This document shows positions 23,513-34,863 of a DNA stretch of 64,000 nt, piece after piece. The stretch spans positions 143,009,343 to 143,073,342 of the forward strand of contig NC_133394.1 in NCBI RefSeq assembly GCF_047511655.1, given 5' to 3'. Under the pieces are notes generated by a model. That model saw only the letters and a list, made by a program, of their open reading frames with translations. It was not told the origin of the DNA and searched no databases. The stretch is from Castor canadensis (lineage: Eukaryota > Chordata > Mammalia > Rodentia > Castoridae). Made by a program: the position numbers and the translations under genes. Each line of letters begins with the position of its first letter. Positions within the stretch are counted from its first letter, which is position 1.

Positions 23513-23653
23513 AGTGTGTTCTGCCTGCCTGCCTGCCTCTGTGTGTGTGTGAGCGTGTGTGCGTCTACTTTGTACTGTGAAGAACACAGCCCATGTGCTC
23601 TGCATGGACGTTACTGATAGTCTGTTGAGCTTGATTTTCGACAAGCAGGCAAG
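23513..23653 (+). other. LDB2: LDB2 5' untranslated leader (start estimated)
   Basis: This is the stretch between the TATA-like element and the ATG. The 5' end is estimated as about 30 bp beyond that element and is not directly visible. It contains a (TGCC)n/(TG)n simple repeat at about 23521-23561 and two AUGs (23593 and 23604) before the main start. The main AUG has A at -3; both upstream AUGs have a pyrimidine at -3. The leader is not CpG-rich. Confidence 0.5.
23593..23628 (+). other. Upstream ORF 1 in the LDB2 leader (11 codons)
   Basis: ATG at 23593 opens an 11-codon frame ending in TGA at 23626-23628, 25 bases before the LDB2 ATG. Its context is weak (C at -3, T at +4). Short uORFs like this usually lower translation of the main frame modestly; whether it is translated depends on the true transcription start. 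Confidence 0.45.
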
Positions 23654-23759
23654 ATGTCCAGCACACCACATGACCCCTTCTATTCTTCTCCTTTCGGCCC
23701 ATTTTATAGGAGACATACACCCTACATGGTACAGCCAGAGTACCGAATCTATGAGATGA
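23604..23759 (+). other. Upstream ORF 2, overlapping the LDB2 start out of frame
   Basis: ATG at 23604 (T at -3, G at +4) opens a 51-codon frame in a different phase. It passes over the LDB2 ATG at 23654 and stops at 23757-23759, still within exon 1. A ribosome starting here cannot reinitiate at the main ATG, so leaky scanning would be needed for LDB2 synthesis. There is no sign that the peptide itself is conserved. Confidence 0.4.
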
Positions 23760-23785
23760 ACAAGAGACTGCAGTCTCGCACAGAG
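23654..23785 (+). CDS. LDB2: LIM domain-binding protein 2, coding part of exon 1 (N-terminal 44 residues)
   Basis: LDB2 (CLIM1) is a nuclear adaptor without DNA-binding activity. It self-associates through an N-terminal domain and binds LIM-homeodomain and LMO proteins through a C-terminal LIM-interaction domain, bridging enhancers and promoters. The reading frame starts MSSTPHDPFYSSPFGPFYRR and contains HTPYMVQPEYRIYEMNKRL, which I recognise as mammalian LDB2; the paralogue LDB1 has a related HTPY...YRI.E.NKRL block after a different start. The similarity stops at Glu44, exactly where an intact GTAAGT donor begins (23786), so the intron is phase 0. The open frame runs on to 23902 but that part is intron. 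The start has A at -3. Only about an eighth of the roughly 373-residue protein is here, before most of the dimerisation domain. No later exon was seen to the right. Identification comes from recall of the family, not from a search. Confidence 0.95.
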
Positions 23786-24465
23786 GTAAGTACTCCAACC
23801 TTGGCTGTGGGTTTGTGGATTTTTTCAAAACTGTGCCTGGGCTTTTCTTGGGGTTTCTGGCTCAATTCTATGGGAAGTGTCCCACTAGCTACTACCACGT
23901 AGGTAGAAATGAGCACCAGGATAAAGCCACTAGTTGGGACGCCGGTTTTTTAGAAACAGCAACTCTTGGGGCAGAGGACAGTTTCTGCTGGAATCTTGAA
24001 ATAGACAACCCAGCACTTGGTCTGCCTGCTGGGTCTCCAGAAAGGCTTCTCCCCTAGAACTCTGGTGCTTGCAGGCTCTGAGATGTTCCTGTTTCTTGAG
24101 ATAGAATTCCAAGGGATTTTGTGATCATTTGCATCTGGTAAAGTGCATGTATGTGTATATCTGTATATCTTTATAAATACCAGAGAAAGTCTGCTTCGAC
24201 CTGTGTTTGCTTTTCAAACTCATCAAAATCCAGGTAAAGGGGGCAAAAGAGTAGCCCTGCATACTTTTCAGAACTAGCCCTGGAGAAACACACCGTTGTG
24301 CATTTGCATGTTAAATTCAGAAACCAGTTGCTTGGGGCAAGAGGATTCTCCACTTTCTCTTCTTGCAGATGGCTGTGCCTGAGGACTCTACCTTGGGACA
24401 GGAGTTGGCTGAGCATTCAAACCAGCTGTAGTTTTTGTACATTTGTGATCTGTGATCTTGTGCCT

Positions 24466-24487
24466 TAGAGAGAGAGAAAGAGAGAGG

Positions 24488-24550
<63 letters not shown>
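24466..24550 (+). repeat. (GA)n microsatellite in LDB2 intron 1
   Basis: About 85 bases of almost pure GA, with only a few non-GA bases in its first 25, beginning 680 bp after the splice donor. In the transcript this is a long GA-rich purine run; on the minus strand it produces a false Leu/Ser-rich open frame. Confidence 0.95.
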
Positions 24551-24552
<2 letters not shown>

Positions 24553-24599
24553 TCTGGGAGCAGAGAGACCAGGACTTTCAGAACTTTCTAAATGCAAAA

Positions 24600-25330
24600 C
24601 TCCACACTCACCTCCTGCAATTTAAATATTTAATGTCACTTGACTTTTTCTTTAGCTGACTGGCAGAGCAGACTGTGGGGCAGTCCGTTTGCTTTAAGAT
24701 GGGGCTTTGTAATGAAGTATTCTGAGTAGGAGTTTGTTATATAGGTGCACAAAAGTCACTTTAGGAAGTAGAAATCCCTGAACTGACTTTTCTCAGCAGT
24801 GTCCAAATACCCAGATGATTTATGCCAGAGAGCTTTTGGGGAATAGCTTGGTGGGTATTTAGAATGAAGATCGACTTTTAACTCTGGGAAGGGATTCCAT
24901 TAAGTTTGTATTATAAAATAAAACACATTTGCTTAATTATCACGGGAGCCGTAGAGAATTCATGACGTTTGTTTAATGTATTTAATACGGCTGACTAACA
25001 AATGTGACCTGCTTTCTGATTGGCTAATTGCTGGACAAGGACTTGTGTCTTTCTAAAAGCTGGGTGTCTTTATCACTGCTATTTTCTTTATATGTTAACA
25101 CAACCATAGATGTTCAATATTATTGCTGGCAGGTCTTTCTGGAAGCCATCAGCATCTATGGAAGTGAAGTGTAAACTTGTGTGCAGTAAACGTGTGTTGT
25201 CTCTGTGTTACTTTGTGTCTGTGCATTACAGTTTGTATGTTTCATTGAAATCTTTGCAACTGTGTGTTGAAATCTTAAATTCCTGCATAAGTGATCAGCC
25301 GACATAGCCTGCTTTCAGAATTGGTACCTT
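24600..25330. other. Unique AT-rich intron sequence near the promoter, candidate conserved element
   Basis: Repeat-free. Around 24945-25040 it contains an inverted CCAAT (ctgattggctaattg), a CRE half-site (tgacgt) and 7-bp inverted arms agccgta/tacggct. The density of homeobox-like ATTA sites resembles developmental enhancers; this is inference. Confidence 0.35.
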
Positions 25331-26362
25331 AGAGAATGTCTTGAAGTTCAGGCACACATTAATTACAAAACATTTCTGAAAGAAAATGTCTTGTAAAGTA
25401 TGATTAGTTTTTCAAAAAGTGACCAGAGACCACTATGTCTCAGTTCTTGAACAGCAACTGAATTGACAAATAATCTGTGTCAGCTTGGATGTTAGAAAGT
25501 TTCTGAGGCTTCACAAATGGGTTTCCCCCCATTCTCCTGTGGAGAGGTCTGGGTGCCTGTGCGCCTGTGCTCAGTGCTGGGCAGCTGGGAGGAGGGAGAC
25601 CTCTCCAGACTTCCCCACACTGGCCCTCACACAAACCTGCAGGATGCAGTCAGTTCTGCTTTTGTGACAAGACATTTAAAAAGGGTCCCATTAGTGGTAT
25701 ACTTTTCAAAAATGGCACAGGATCTTTTGTCAGAGCTAAGCTCAGGAACTCCCAACTTTTAAATTATGGGGTATGAGTTTGAAAGACTTTACTCTGAGTA
25801 GAAAAAACTTCATAGCTGAAGAACTGGGAAAGCTGGCTCCAATAAATTTTAGAGTTTTTAATTCTGTCTGTGCCAGTTAAAGCTCTATGAACGATTTTTG
25901 AGTGTGTTCTAGAACCAATCTTTGTACATTTCCCTCCTCATTAGATCTTTTTAACAATTATCAAAATAATGGCCCTGCTACTTCTTTTTTTTTCTTTGCC
26001 AAGCAACAAAAGCGGTTTTATAAACCCAAATCATAAATTTGGTTTCATTTCATATGAAAAAAGGAAGGAATCATATAATTGCTCCTAAGAAATTTAAAAT
26101 ATCAAATTAAGCATCAAATTTTGACTATGATGTGTATTTAGAGAAAAAATAACTTTACATGAAAAAATTACACTTTGGCTTTACCAATGATGACTATTTA
26201 TGATAAAGCTGTTTTGAGCACTGGAATAGCATTGGCTATAGTAAAATGCAATGATACCCAGAAGAATTATCAGTTTGTTTACACAAATGATCAAACAGAT
26301 TATTGAGTGATCACTTTTGGAATTTAACCAATGCATACAACCAATACAACCATTTGTGTGTT
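25331..26362. other. Intron sequence, nothing specific recognised
   Basis: No repeats or exons identified. Confidence 0.4.
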
Positions 26363-26381
26363 TCTCTCTCTCTCTCTCTCT

Positions 26382-26418
<37 letters not shown>

Positions 26419-26432
26419 ACACACACACACAC
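26363..26432 (+). repeat. Compound (TC)n / (AC)n microsatellite
   Basis: A TC run followed by a long AC run with one ACTC interruption near 26412. Confidence 0.95.
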
Positions 26433-27560
26433 GTGTGCACGCACATACACCTGGGTGATACTTTCAACTCTCTAACTCTCCATTCCTCTTAAAAACGTGT
26501 GCTTGGCTAGAAAGAAATTACAGTAAATCGGTTTGTGTTGAAGAAATTACAATAAAGTTTGTAGAAATTTTCTAGAGACCTCTGTTTTTATGGAAGTAAA
26601 TTAGTAAAAACCCATGATGTTTGACTTCAATGGCTGACCCCCCAGATCATTCCCTCATGGGCATTTCTTCCAATTAAATCAAATCAAAGTCCTGCAGACA
26701 TCAGGCAGTGTGAGTTTGCAGAACACAGGATTGCAAGTTAATCCCATTTCTAAGTCTTCTGTCACTTACTAACTAGTGAGTGTGGGTCTTGATTTCCTCA
26801 TTTACAAATTACCTTCCCTTTACTTCAGAAATTCAGACTGAGTTTTCCTTAGTACCACAAACATTATGACACAGAGTAAAGATCCACAGACACTAGCTTT
26901 GTTTTTGCCTATGAGATGTAACTCAAAATCACTAATGGTACTGAAATAATAGGTTTTTAGTGGATTTAAAGGTAGCACTGAGAGCTAGCAGTGTCTGCAA
27001 CAAGTAGGAACTCAATTAATAGTTGTTGACTAGCCAGCCCAGAAACCCAATAGATAAAAGGTGAAAGTGGACTTGCATATCATGATGTCATTTAGATCCT
27101 TAATCTTTGTGGCCAGGTAAAGCAAGTGTCTTAGAGATTCCAGGATCTCACCTCCCTTGAAAGGAAGGTGAATGCATTAAAAAGCCAACAATGAAAACAA
27201 AAATATACTTTAAATGCTGCCGACTATTCTGAGAAATAAAATCTCTTTGCAACATAAGAATTTCATTGGATTTTGATAAATGGGTGGGTCCCCCCCCCAC
27301 CAAATGAAATTAAGAGAAACTTTGAGCTTTGTGTCACTGTTGTTGTTCATAGGCAGCAGAAAAGGGTTACATTTCCTGTTGTGCGTGTTACTGTAAATTG
27401 ACCTTATATCTTCCAAAATTCCTGTGTTTGAAAGGTTTCACTGTTCCAAATGTATTTTGGAAGAATACAACTGCACAATTAAATAGTTTCACATTGCCCA
27501 CAGAGGACAGTCAGATAGGACATAAAGAGATTTTTCTGAAGATTTCAAGATTTGTTCATG
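26433..27560. other. Intron sequence, nothing recognised
   Basis: Unique-looking. A run of nine C at about 27291-27299 is the only simple-sequence feature. Confidence 0.4.
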
Positions 27561-29120
27561 AAAAGCTTCAATGAAAACAACAAATATATATATTTTTTAT
27601 TTGCTGTGGTCTGCACTATGGGATGAAAATGTAAGTGTGATATCTGAAAAAAGATTGTAGTGACTTTCATTTTAAGCAAAGGATTTAAGTAATTTAATTA
27701 TTATAGAATTTAAGAGAGTTCACCAAGTAGAGTTATAAAAACCTTTGTTTTTATGGATAAGTTTTCAACATTTTGTTTCTTCATTCAAATAACCAAAAAA
27801 AGTCCTCATTCAGATGAAGATTTTAAAAGTTCCTGTATTTTTTTATGTTGGCATCATGGTAATTTAAATAAAACACCAGGAGAGCATGAGTGCCCTTATG
27901 TATTTTTATTTCTTTTATTAATTTTACACATCCCATTCCAAAAGAGAAATCTATGATTACAACCGGAAGCAGTTCACACGAGGATTTTATTAGGATTACA
28001 GTGCTTAGTTTTACAGGATTTAATGCGAACATGCAAAATGTTTGAAGACCTTGAAATTCAAATCTGCTGCTTTTCACCCCTCCTCAGCTCAGCTCAAACT
28101 CCCTGGGGAGGGAGTGGGAGGGGAGGAGAGAGTCAGTCCTTTCTTCTTTCAGCTACATTTTTATATACTCAGTCACAGGGTTTCACATTGTAACATCATG
28201 TTTATTCATGGAATAGCTCCATATCACTGATGTTCAGATGGAAACTAGTTAAAATGAGATTGGGTTTTTTGGCTAAGTGGAAAAAAAGAAAACTGCTTTG
28301 TTGATAACTTGGGAGTTCCCCCCACCCTAGAAATTTAGAAAGAAAACTGTTGCTGGCATCCTGTGATATATACACGAATGATTTTCAGTGCTTTAAAAAA
28401 AGAGCTTTTTTTTTTAAAAAAAAAAAGTTTTTGAAGGGGCTTGGTGAGGGTTGGGGGAGGGGCTTGGTGGTGGTAAGGACGGCTATTTTGAAAATGTTAA
28501 ATGAAACCAAAAGTGCACTTTTAAAAATGAGAAGTTCCAAAGTTCTTATTTTTCAGGCTCTCTACATGGCCTCAGAAAACAAATTTCAGGACTCTTGCTC
28601 TGATTTTATTTTCCTGAGGTCTTTTATTTTTTTATTTTTTTTTAACTATGGGAACTGTTTTTAATTAAAAATTGCTGCAAACTAACTATTTGAAGGAGGC
28701 CAAAAAGGGAAAAAAAAAAAATCTTTCAACCTCCATTCAACACAGATTCTTATCAGCTGAAAATCAATGCACATTTAAATTTCTCCCTTTTTGGTGTGTA
28801 AATTATGATGTAAGATTTAAACGCTGTGAATTTTTTGAACATTTAGGTTTTTGTTTGGGTTTCAGAAAGAAATTAATTTAAATTGTATGAGAGCAGGGCC
28901 ATAAATCTCCTTTTATTATAATTGTTCACATTAATTCATTTTCCTCTAGGAACACAGAGCACCCCTTTCCTGAACAAGCATGCAAAACATAAAACAAACA
29001 ACCACAAACATTCAACTTTATAAATGGCTAAGAACCAGACTAAAAACCTTATTTATATGGATTTGGTTGATGGGTCTCAAAACATAATTGTTCAAAATAC
29101 AATGTCTTTTTAAGTATCAG
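27561..29120. other. Long unique AT-rich intron block, candidate conserved non-coding sequence
   Basis: About 1.5 kb without any recognised transposon, rich in ATTA/TAAT homeodomain cores, with bicoid-type GGATTA near 27991-27996 and A/T homopolymers at 28395-28430. Repeat exclusion around developmental regulators often marks conserved enhancers; conservation itself was not tested. Confidence 0.35.
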
Positions 29121-29529
29121 AGTAGACAGCATTTAGAAAATTTTCAACTGGTGCCCACACAACTATCTACCTTTGTCATATTCTGACCATGACATTTGCT
29201 CTTTTTATTTTCTTTTACCTTTTTCATCTATTTGAGCCTAGATTTTTTTTCTTGTAATGCAAATTCTTACAGCATTCATTTGAATATAGGTAGCTCTTAA
29301 TAGTTAAAATTCAGACACCCTTTTGAGAATTCCCATACTTCAGGCAACACAGAATTTGGAAACACGGAGACAATTAAGACATTTTCTGTTTTCTAGAAGC
29401 TTATGATCTGGTAATTAGAGAAAGACATACAAACTAACTCTCACATTGAAGTGCCATGACAGATAACTACATAGTGCATTATGGGTGTCAGTGTGTAGTG
29501 AAAGACATTTATTTACTTTTGTAAAAAGT
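29121..29529. other. Intron sequence, nothing recognised
   Basis: No exons or repeats identified. Confidence 0.35.
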
Positions 29530-29687
29530 AGTTGGATGGTAACAACAGTATCTATGGAGCATTCACTCTACTGGGCACAGTGTTGACTGCTTTTTGTGTG
29601 CCAGCTCATATAACCCTTGTGATCACTGCATGGTGAAATTCCAGGAGATAGAGCCAGGAATGGAAACTATACCCTCGTTATTGAAAA
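29530..29687 (-). repeat. MIR-like SINE, antisense, cut by a younger SINE
   Basis: ctggagcattcactctactg-like order (tatggagcattcactctact, gggcacagtgttgactgctt, cccttgtgatcactgcatgg) is the reverse MIR 3' part. Confidence 0.5.
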
Positions 29688-29804
29688 TATTGCTAACTTT
29701 TGTTTTTTGTTTTTTTTTTTTTTGGTGGTATTGGGGTTTGAACTCAGGGCCCCATGTTTACCACACAGGCACTCTTCCACTTGAACTACATACACCTCGA
29801 GCCC
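29688..29804 (-). repeat. ID-like SINE with an 18-bp perfect target-site duplication
   Basis: Antisense tRNA-derived unit (gggtttgaactcagggccc) preceded by its T-rich (A-tail) end. TACCCTCGTTATTGAAAA occurs at 29670-29687 and again at 29805-29822, exactly flanking the element. No B1 part is present, so this is a monomeric ID-type insertion, and fairly recent. Confidence 0.92.
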
Positions 29805-29822
29805 TACCCTCGTTATTGAAAA

Positions 29823-30409
29823 AAGTAAATAACCTGAACTACACCCTATTAAAGAATATTTATTATGTCCACTTTATCTGAAGGATCCCTGGAATGGTAG
29901 AATAATGTACATTGTCATCAAAGTTTTATAGGTTTTTTTTTTTTTTCACTTAAAAATGTTTAGATTTCCATCCGGTGATTGAATCTTATTAGTCATGTCT
30001 GTGGAAGACTGAATTTGGATTGTTTTAAATAGTGGTGGGATGAGGAGAGAAATGATTCCATTTTTAGTGGTGTTATCTAGTTGGCAGCAATAACCAGTAT
30101 AAGTATTAAGAGATTAAATTAGAATGAGAATTTGACGCAGCATTGGCTTCCTATTGCAAGTGATCAATTAGGAATCAGAGAGAAAACAAAGAGGGAAGAG
30201 AATTCCTCTAGTATGTTTTGGCTTCTTTACATTTGATCCACTTGGAAGAGGCAACCTGTGTGTCCACTGTCCTGTCTCTGCAGAAATTCTTTGTGGAAGA
30301 AGATGAAAGCTTCCCTTGTGCCCTTGCAGACCATCTGGGCTACCTGTGAGGCATGGTCTTTATAGTAGTTACCTGCCAAGGAATAGAGATCAGATTGTTG
30401 TCCTCATTT
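29823..30409. other. Intron sequence, nothing recognised
   Basis: Contains a 15-T run at about 29932-29946. Confidence 0.35.
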
Positions 30410-30530
30410 GGTCTACCCCAAAGCCTGAGATCCATGTGTTCCTATTCTCCTTAAAGAGATAAGGACACTGAGGCCTAGGGAGGTGAAGACTGTAAACTAT
30501 CAGGCTAACACTGGGATTTGAATCTGCAGA
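30410..30530 (-). repeat. MIR-like fragment, antisense
   Basis: gataaggacactgaggccta and gggatttgaatctgcagaac fit reversed MIR. Confidence 0.5.
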
Positions 30531-30819
30531 ACTGGACTTTCTAACTCCCCATCTCAGATTTCTTTCTTGGAGCATCCCGTATTGTTAGCTTCTGGTTCCC
30601 TACTCTGCTTTGATGGCCCTGGAGGCCACAGCCTGCCTTTACATCAGTTCCTAATTCCACCAACCTAATGTGAAGTTTTACCTTCCTATTAAAAAGAGAA
30701 GACTTAGCATTAAAGTCTTGGTATACCTCTGTGAAGAGCAGTCTTCTCTGTCCTGGTGACATTACAAACTCTCATCCTTTCTTTTTTGGATGGAGAAGCA
30801 TTTGGGTTGCACTTCCTGC

Positions 30820-31485
30820 TCCCTCACTCCACTTTACAATCCATTGTCATGAGCAGCCCAGGTGATACTTTTGATGCATAAACCACATCTTATACTATCT
30901 GGCTTTCTTTCCAATCTAGGACAGACCTTAAAGTCCTCACTCTGGCTTTGAGGTCACATGAGCTGCTCCTTTCCATGGCTCCACCTATCTTCTGTGCCTC
31001 CAGGGATTGTTTTTGAATCCATCGACTTGTCCAGACACTCACATGTCAGGGCCTTTGCTCTTCATGGTGGAATGAGCAAATGACCTCCTCTACAATGACT
31101 CTCATAACTAACCAGAATTAAAATTTGGCAGGATGATAGTTTTTTTTAATTGATTGATATCTCAAAGAAAATAAGGACAATGAAAAAAATAAGTCACAGA
31201 ACTTAGGTGGCTCTCTGTTGATCACCTTCAATGTTGCCTTCCCAGACAGGCCTTCCTCAATCCCCTCAACTAAAATAGCCCTCAGTCACTTTCTGTCACA
31301 TGTCCTCTTTATTTGCTTCATAGGAATCATTGTGATCTGATATTGTCTTGTTTCTTGCTTATGTCCTAAGTGTTTGCTTGTCCTCCATAGAAGTCTGGTG
31401 AACACAGGGACTGGTTGTCTTGTCAGTTATCTTTTCCATTCCCTGTAGCACATGGATGAACGGAAAATATATTTGTCGAATAAAA
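30820..31485 (+). repeat. L2 LINE 3' region, sense
   Basis: One of the longest old repeats here: gtcagggcctttgctcttca, then caggccttcctcaatcccct, gtgaacacagggactggttg, and a terminal aatatatttgtcgaataaaa follow L2 3' order over about 660 bp. Confidence 0.65.
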
Positions 31486-31877
31486 GAAATTAAGTTTCTT
31501 TGGCAATGTCCACACTGACACTGGAATTTGCCCTGAAGTTTCCAATACTTGCAGCAGTTCCAGTTGCACATCCAAGACTCTGTGAGCCTAATAACCAGGG
31601 AGTGGTCATTGCCTTCAGAACACAAAGGCCTGACAAAGGAGAATGGCCTTTGTGAAGGATGTGTGGCTCCTGAAGGTTTTGCCTTCTGGGTAGTGCAACT
31701 CTGTTGGCAATTTCTTGACTTGTGATTAAAATTATACTGATTCTACAGGTGTTTTCTCATTTCATGTGTATGCATTTCTCTCTTGCTCTGGATCTACCTA
31801 AGGGAACACAGCCATGAACTATGATATGAATCATGCTGCATTTCCTGGAGCACTCTGCATCTGAAGAAAGAGCTTCC
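31486..31877. other. Intron sequence, nothing recognised
   Basis: No features seen. Confidence 0.35.
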
Positions 31878-31887
31878 ACAGCCATTA

Positions 31888-31986
31888 GGGCTGGTGGAGT
31901 GGCCCAAGTGGTAGAGTGCCTGCCTAGCAAGCATGAGGCTCTAAATTCAAACCCCAGTGCTACCGCAAAAACAAAAAAACCCCAAA
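31888..31986 (+). repeat. ID-like SINE with 10-bp target-site duplication
   Basis: gggctggtggagtggcccaa and agagtgcctgcctagcaagc give the tRNA-derived unit, followed by an A-rich tail. ACAGCCATTA at 31878-31887 is repeated at 31987-31996. Confidence 0.9.
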
Positions 31987-32096
31987 ACAGCCATTAATTA
32001 GCTTACTTGAAGTGATTTGCACAACAGAAAGTATGGAAGTTATCAGTGTTTGATGCTCTGGTCTGTAAGAACTTTGTGTTTCCTGACAATATGAGA

Positions 32097-32167
32097 CAAA
32101 GAGGGAGGGAAGGAGGGAGGGAGGGAAGGAGAAAGAGAGAGAGAGAGATTGAGAGAAAGAGAGAGGT
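32097..32167 (+). repeat. GGGA/GA-rich simple repeat
   Basis: A purine-only run (gggagggaaggagggaggga and GA units); with four G-triplets near 32102-32125 it could form a G-quadruplex on the plus strand. Confidence 0.85.
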
Positions 32168-33405
32168 GCCAGTTAATCTGGGACATACTGTTTGTATATA
32201 TGTGCAACTTCTGGTTAGGAGATCTTACATTTTTTCCCATCAGTTTTTTCTTTCCTTTGGAGTGAGGGAGAGACCTATTAATATGCAGCCTGAACCTCAA
32301 TATGACTTACTATAAAATAAACTTGAGTCTAAATCCTCTCTCTACTTGCTGAGTGATCTCAGTGAAGTTTTCTTCTCAAACTGAGTTTTAAAATGTGAAA
32401 GACTAATGTACACAAAACAATGCTAAAGAATGGAAACTATAATGACCAAGATTCTCTATTCTTTCAGCAAATTAAAGTAATGAAAACTTTGCTCTTCATT
32501 CTAAAAGTATAGTTAGCAGTACTTTTCATGTGGCCTGAACTAGCGTACTAAATGTTTGTAATAACACATTCTGGGAACTATGTGATAATATACTAGGGGT
32601 TTTCACTGTTAGGTAGCAGTCAAGGCACAACAACCATATCCTGTCTTGTGGAAGAGTAATGTCTTTAGGTAGTAGCCATGATCTCTCCCAAATCCCAGCT
32701 CATGATTATCCCTTAGAGTACCTGGGCTAAGTATTAAGTGCTGACCAGTGTGTGGTATTGTGTGTAGTCCGTCATGTTGGGAAAAGCTGTGATTGGGGCT
32801 TGTACCATCTAAGAACTGGGTAGAGACAACAGAATAGTGAAATGCTCTCCCTCACTAGTGTCTTTGCAGGGCTATCTAAACAGGGGCCCCAGGAGAGGGC
32901 TGGGGAGCGCACCCCTGCTGGCCTTGGCTGGCCATTTCTTCCACAGGGGTGCACTGCTCAATTTGCTGCCAGCACAGGCTTCTATAAAGGAGCTGGGTCA
33001 GCACTGGGCAGAAGCCTCAAGCACCATGTGCGTGTCTGGACTGATAACAGCCCTCCCATTGATCCACTGTGACACCTTGTGGCTTAGTCCTTAACTCAGT
33101 GGAAATGCACACACAGTGGTTCCAGGAAGTACAGAGCAGTACCACCTGGTATCTTTCTGGTCAGTGGAATCAGATTCATGGATAGTGATGTCACCTGACT
33201 TTGCTTTTCTTTTAGATGAAACACTTGCTGATTTGTCCCACTCATTTCAGAGTCAAGTCTCCTTAACTTTTCTATTGAGTTCTTTACACAGTATATACCT
33301 TCTGATACTTCATTTCCTTGACTGTGCACGTAAGATTTTTATTTAGAGTTTTGCATTTATCAAAATCTTGCATAGTTTAAACAAACATTAAATAATTTGC
33401 AGGTT
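32168..33405. other. Intron sequence, nothing recognised
   Basis: Several overlapping short frames around 32770-33350 on both strands; none has exon-like borders or family features. Confidence 0.4.
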
Positions 33406-33462
33406 TCTACTCTCTCTCCCTCCCTTTTCCTCTCTCTCTCTCTCTCTCCCTCCTCTCTTCAG
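33406..33462 (+). repeat. CT-rich simple repeat
   Basis: TCTC and CCCTC units. Confidence 0.85.
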
Positions 33463-34160
33463 AGGTGTAGTGCTTGTTAAATTTTGCTTCCAATGTAGGT
33501 CACTTCTTAGCACTCATGATTTTGTCTTGTTACTGAAAATCTGTGTAGACAAGCAAAACCTAAACCAATAAACAAGGTAAACCATTTGGCAATACATTCA
33601 AAAAAGCAACCCTTCTTATGCCTTATCATTTTAACCATGATTAACCTGCAGTTGGCTGAAATTTCTCTCTTGAAATTGAAATTGAGCAGTCGGTGCATAT
33701 TGCCTGCCTTGAAAAGTTCCAATTTGGGAGACCCTACCATTCCCAAGTCAGCTGAATCCTAGAATTTCAGGACTGGATCAGACACAAGACGTCATCTGAC
33801 TCAAGCCCCTGTTTCCAAAGTACAGAATCCAGATCCAATTTAAAATGCCTACTCTTTTGTCTTTAAAAACACCATACATTATTAATGTGGAGTATTTGTA
33901 AAGTACAATGGTGAGATAGTAAATAAAAATTGTCTTTAACATAATCACACAAAAAATTGCTGCTAACATTTTATCAAATAAATTTAATGCACACATACAT
34001 ATCCATAGACCTAGACATATGTATAAACCTTACCTACTCAGAAGCATATTGACCATCCTTTTGTATCCAGCTCTTTAACTAAAATCATCAGCATTGCACC
34101 TTGACCTTAAATTTTCTTAAAATGTAATTCCAGTTGCTTAAACTATTAGCATGTTTATTT
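33463..34160. other. Intron sequence, nothing recognised
   Basis: AT-rich; no repeats assigned. Confidence 0.35.
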
Positions 34161-34285
34161 AGTTGATATATATATAATATGTATAAACATATATAATTCA
34201 AACAAACATTATACCATTTGCAGATTTCTTTTCTCTCTCTATATATAAATATACACCCACACACACATATATATATATAAATTAT
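34161..34285 (+). repeat. TA-rich / CA-rich low-complexity repeats
   Basis: Alternating ATAT runs at about 34166-34195 and 34240-34280 with a short ACACAC run at 34255-34268. Confidence 0.8.
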
Positions 34286-34863
34286 TATCATAATTTGTAC
34301 TCAGAGTTCAATATTCTTAATAATCAGTCTTCTCCCCCAGTAAGGTGGAGAAGTGACGTTAAAAAGGGGTTAGCCATTGCGACTGTAACAATCACCATTG
34401 CTACTTAGTCAGAAATCTTGAATCCAGGGCTCTCTCACCTTTGAAGATTGACTTCCCTCTCATATTTGGGGGCAGAACCTTCTTTTCTCTGCTTATCTTT
34501 CTTTTGTAGTGTTTCTGACTAAAGATACAGGGAACCTTGCACAGGGGCTGTAAATCAAAAGATTTTTGCACAATTCCTAAGAGGGAATTGCAAAGAAGAG
34601 GGAACTTGAATTAATGTTAAGAGTCAGTGTTGATCTGGAACAGTGTTCATCTAGATCCAGCGGGTCAGGATACAGCAAGTGAATTTATGACAGCATTTGA
34701 AGGACATCTCTGATTCAAGGAGAAAAGGGGGGCCTGGAGAAATGGGCTGTGTCACGAGTTGTATGTTCTGCTATTTTCCTCACCCGATTGAAGGAACCCT
34801 TGGGGTCCCTTCAATCTATCTTATTCATGCTCCTGTCAATTTCATGACAGGAATATTGTCTGT

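Noticed and set aside
23222..23716. 164-codon Arg/Glu/Gly-rich frame on the minus strand over the LDB2 promoter
   Set aside because: Produced by the C/T tract read in reverse; composition is that of a simple repeat, and it overlaps the LDB2 exon.
23786..23902. Continuation of the LDB2 frame to a stop at 23902
   Set aside because: Similarity to LDB2 ends at the GTAAGT donor; the extra residues are intron read-through.
24388..24597. Leu/Ser-repeat frame on the minus strand
   Set aside because: Translation of the GA microsatellite.
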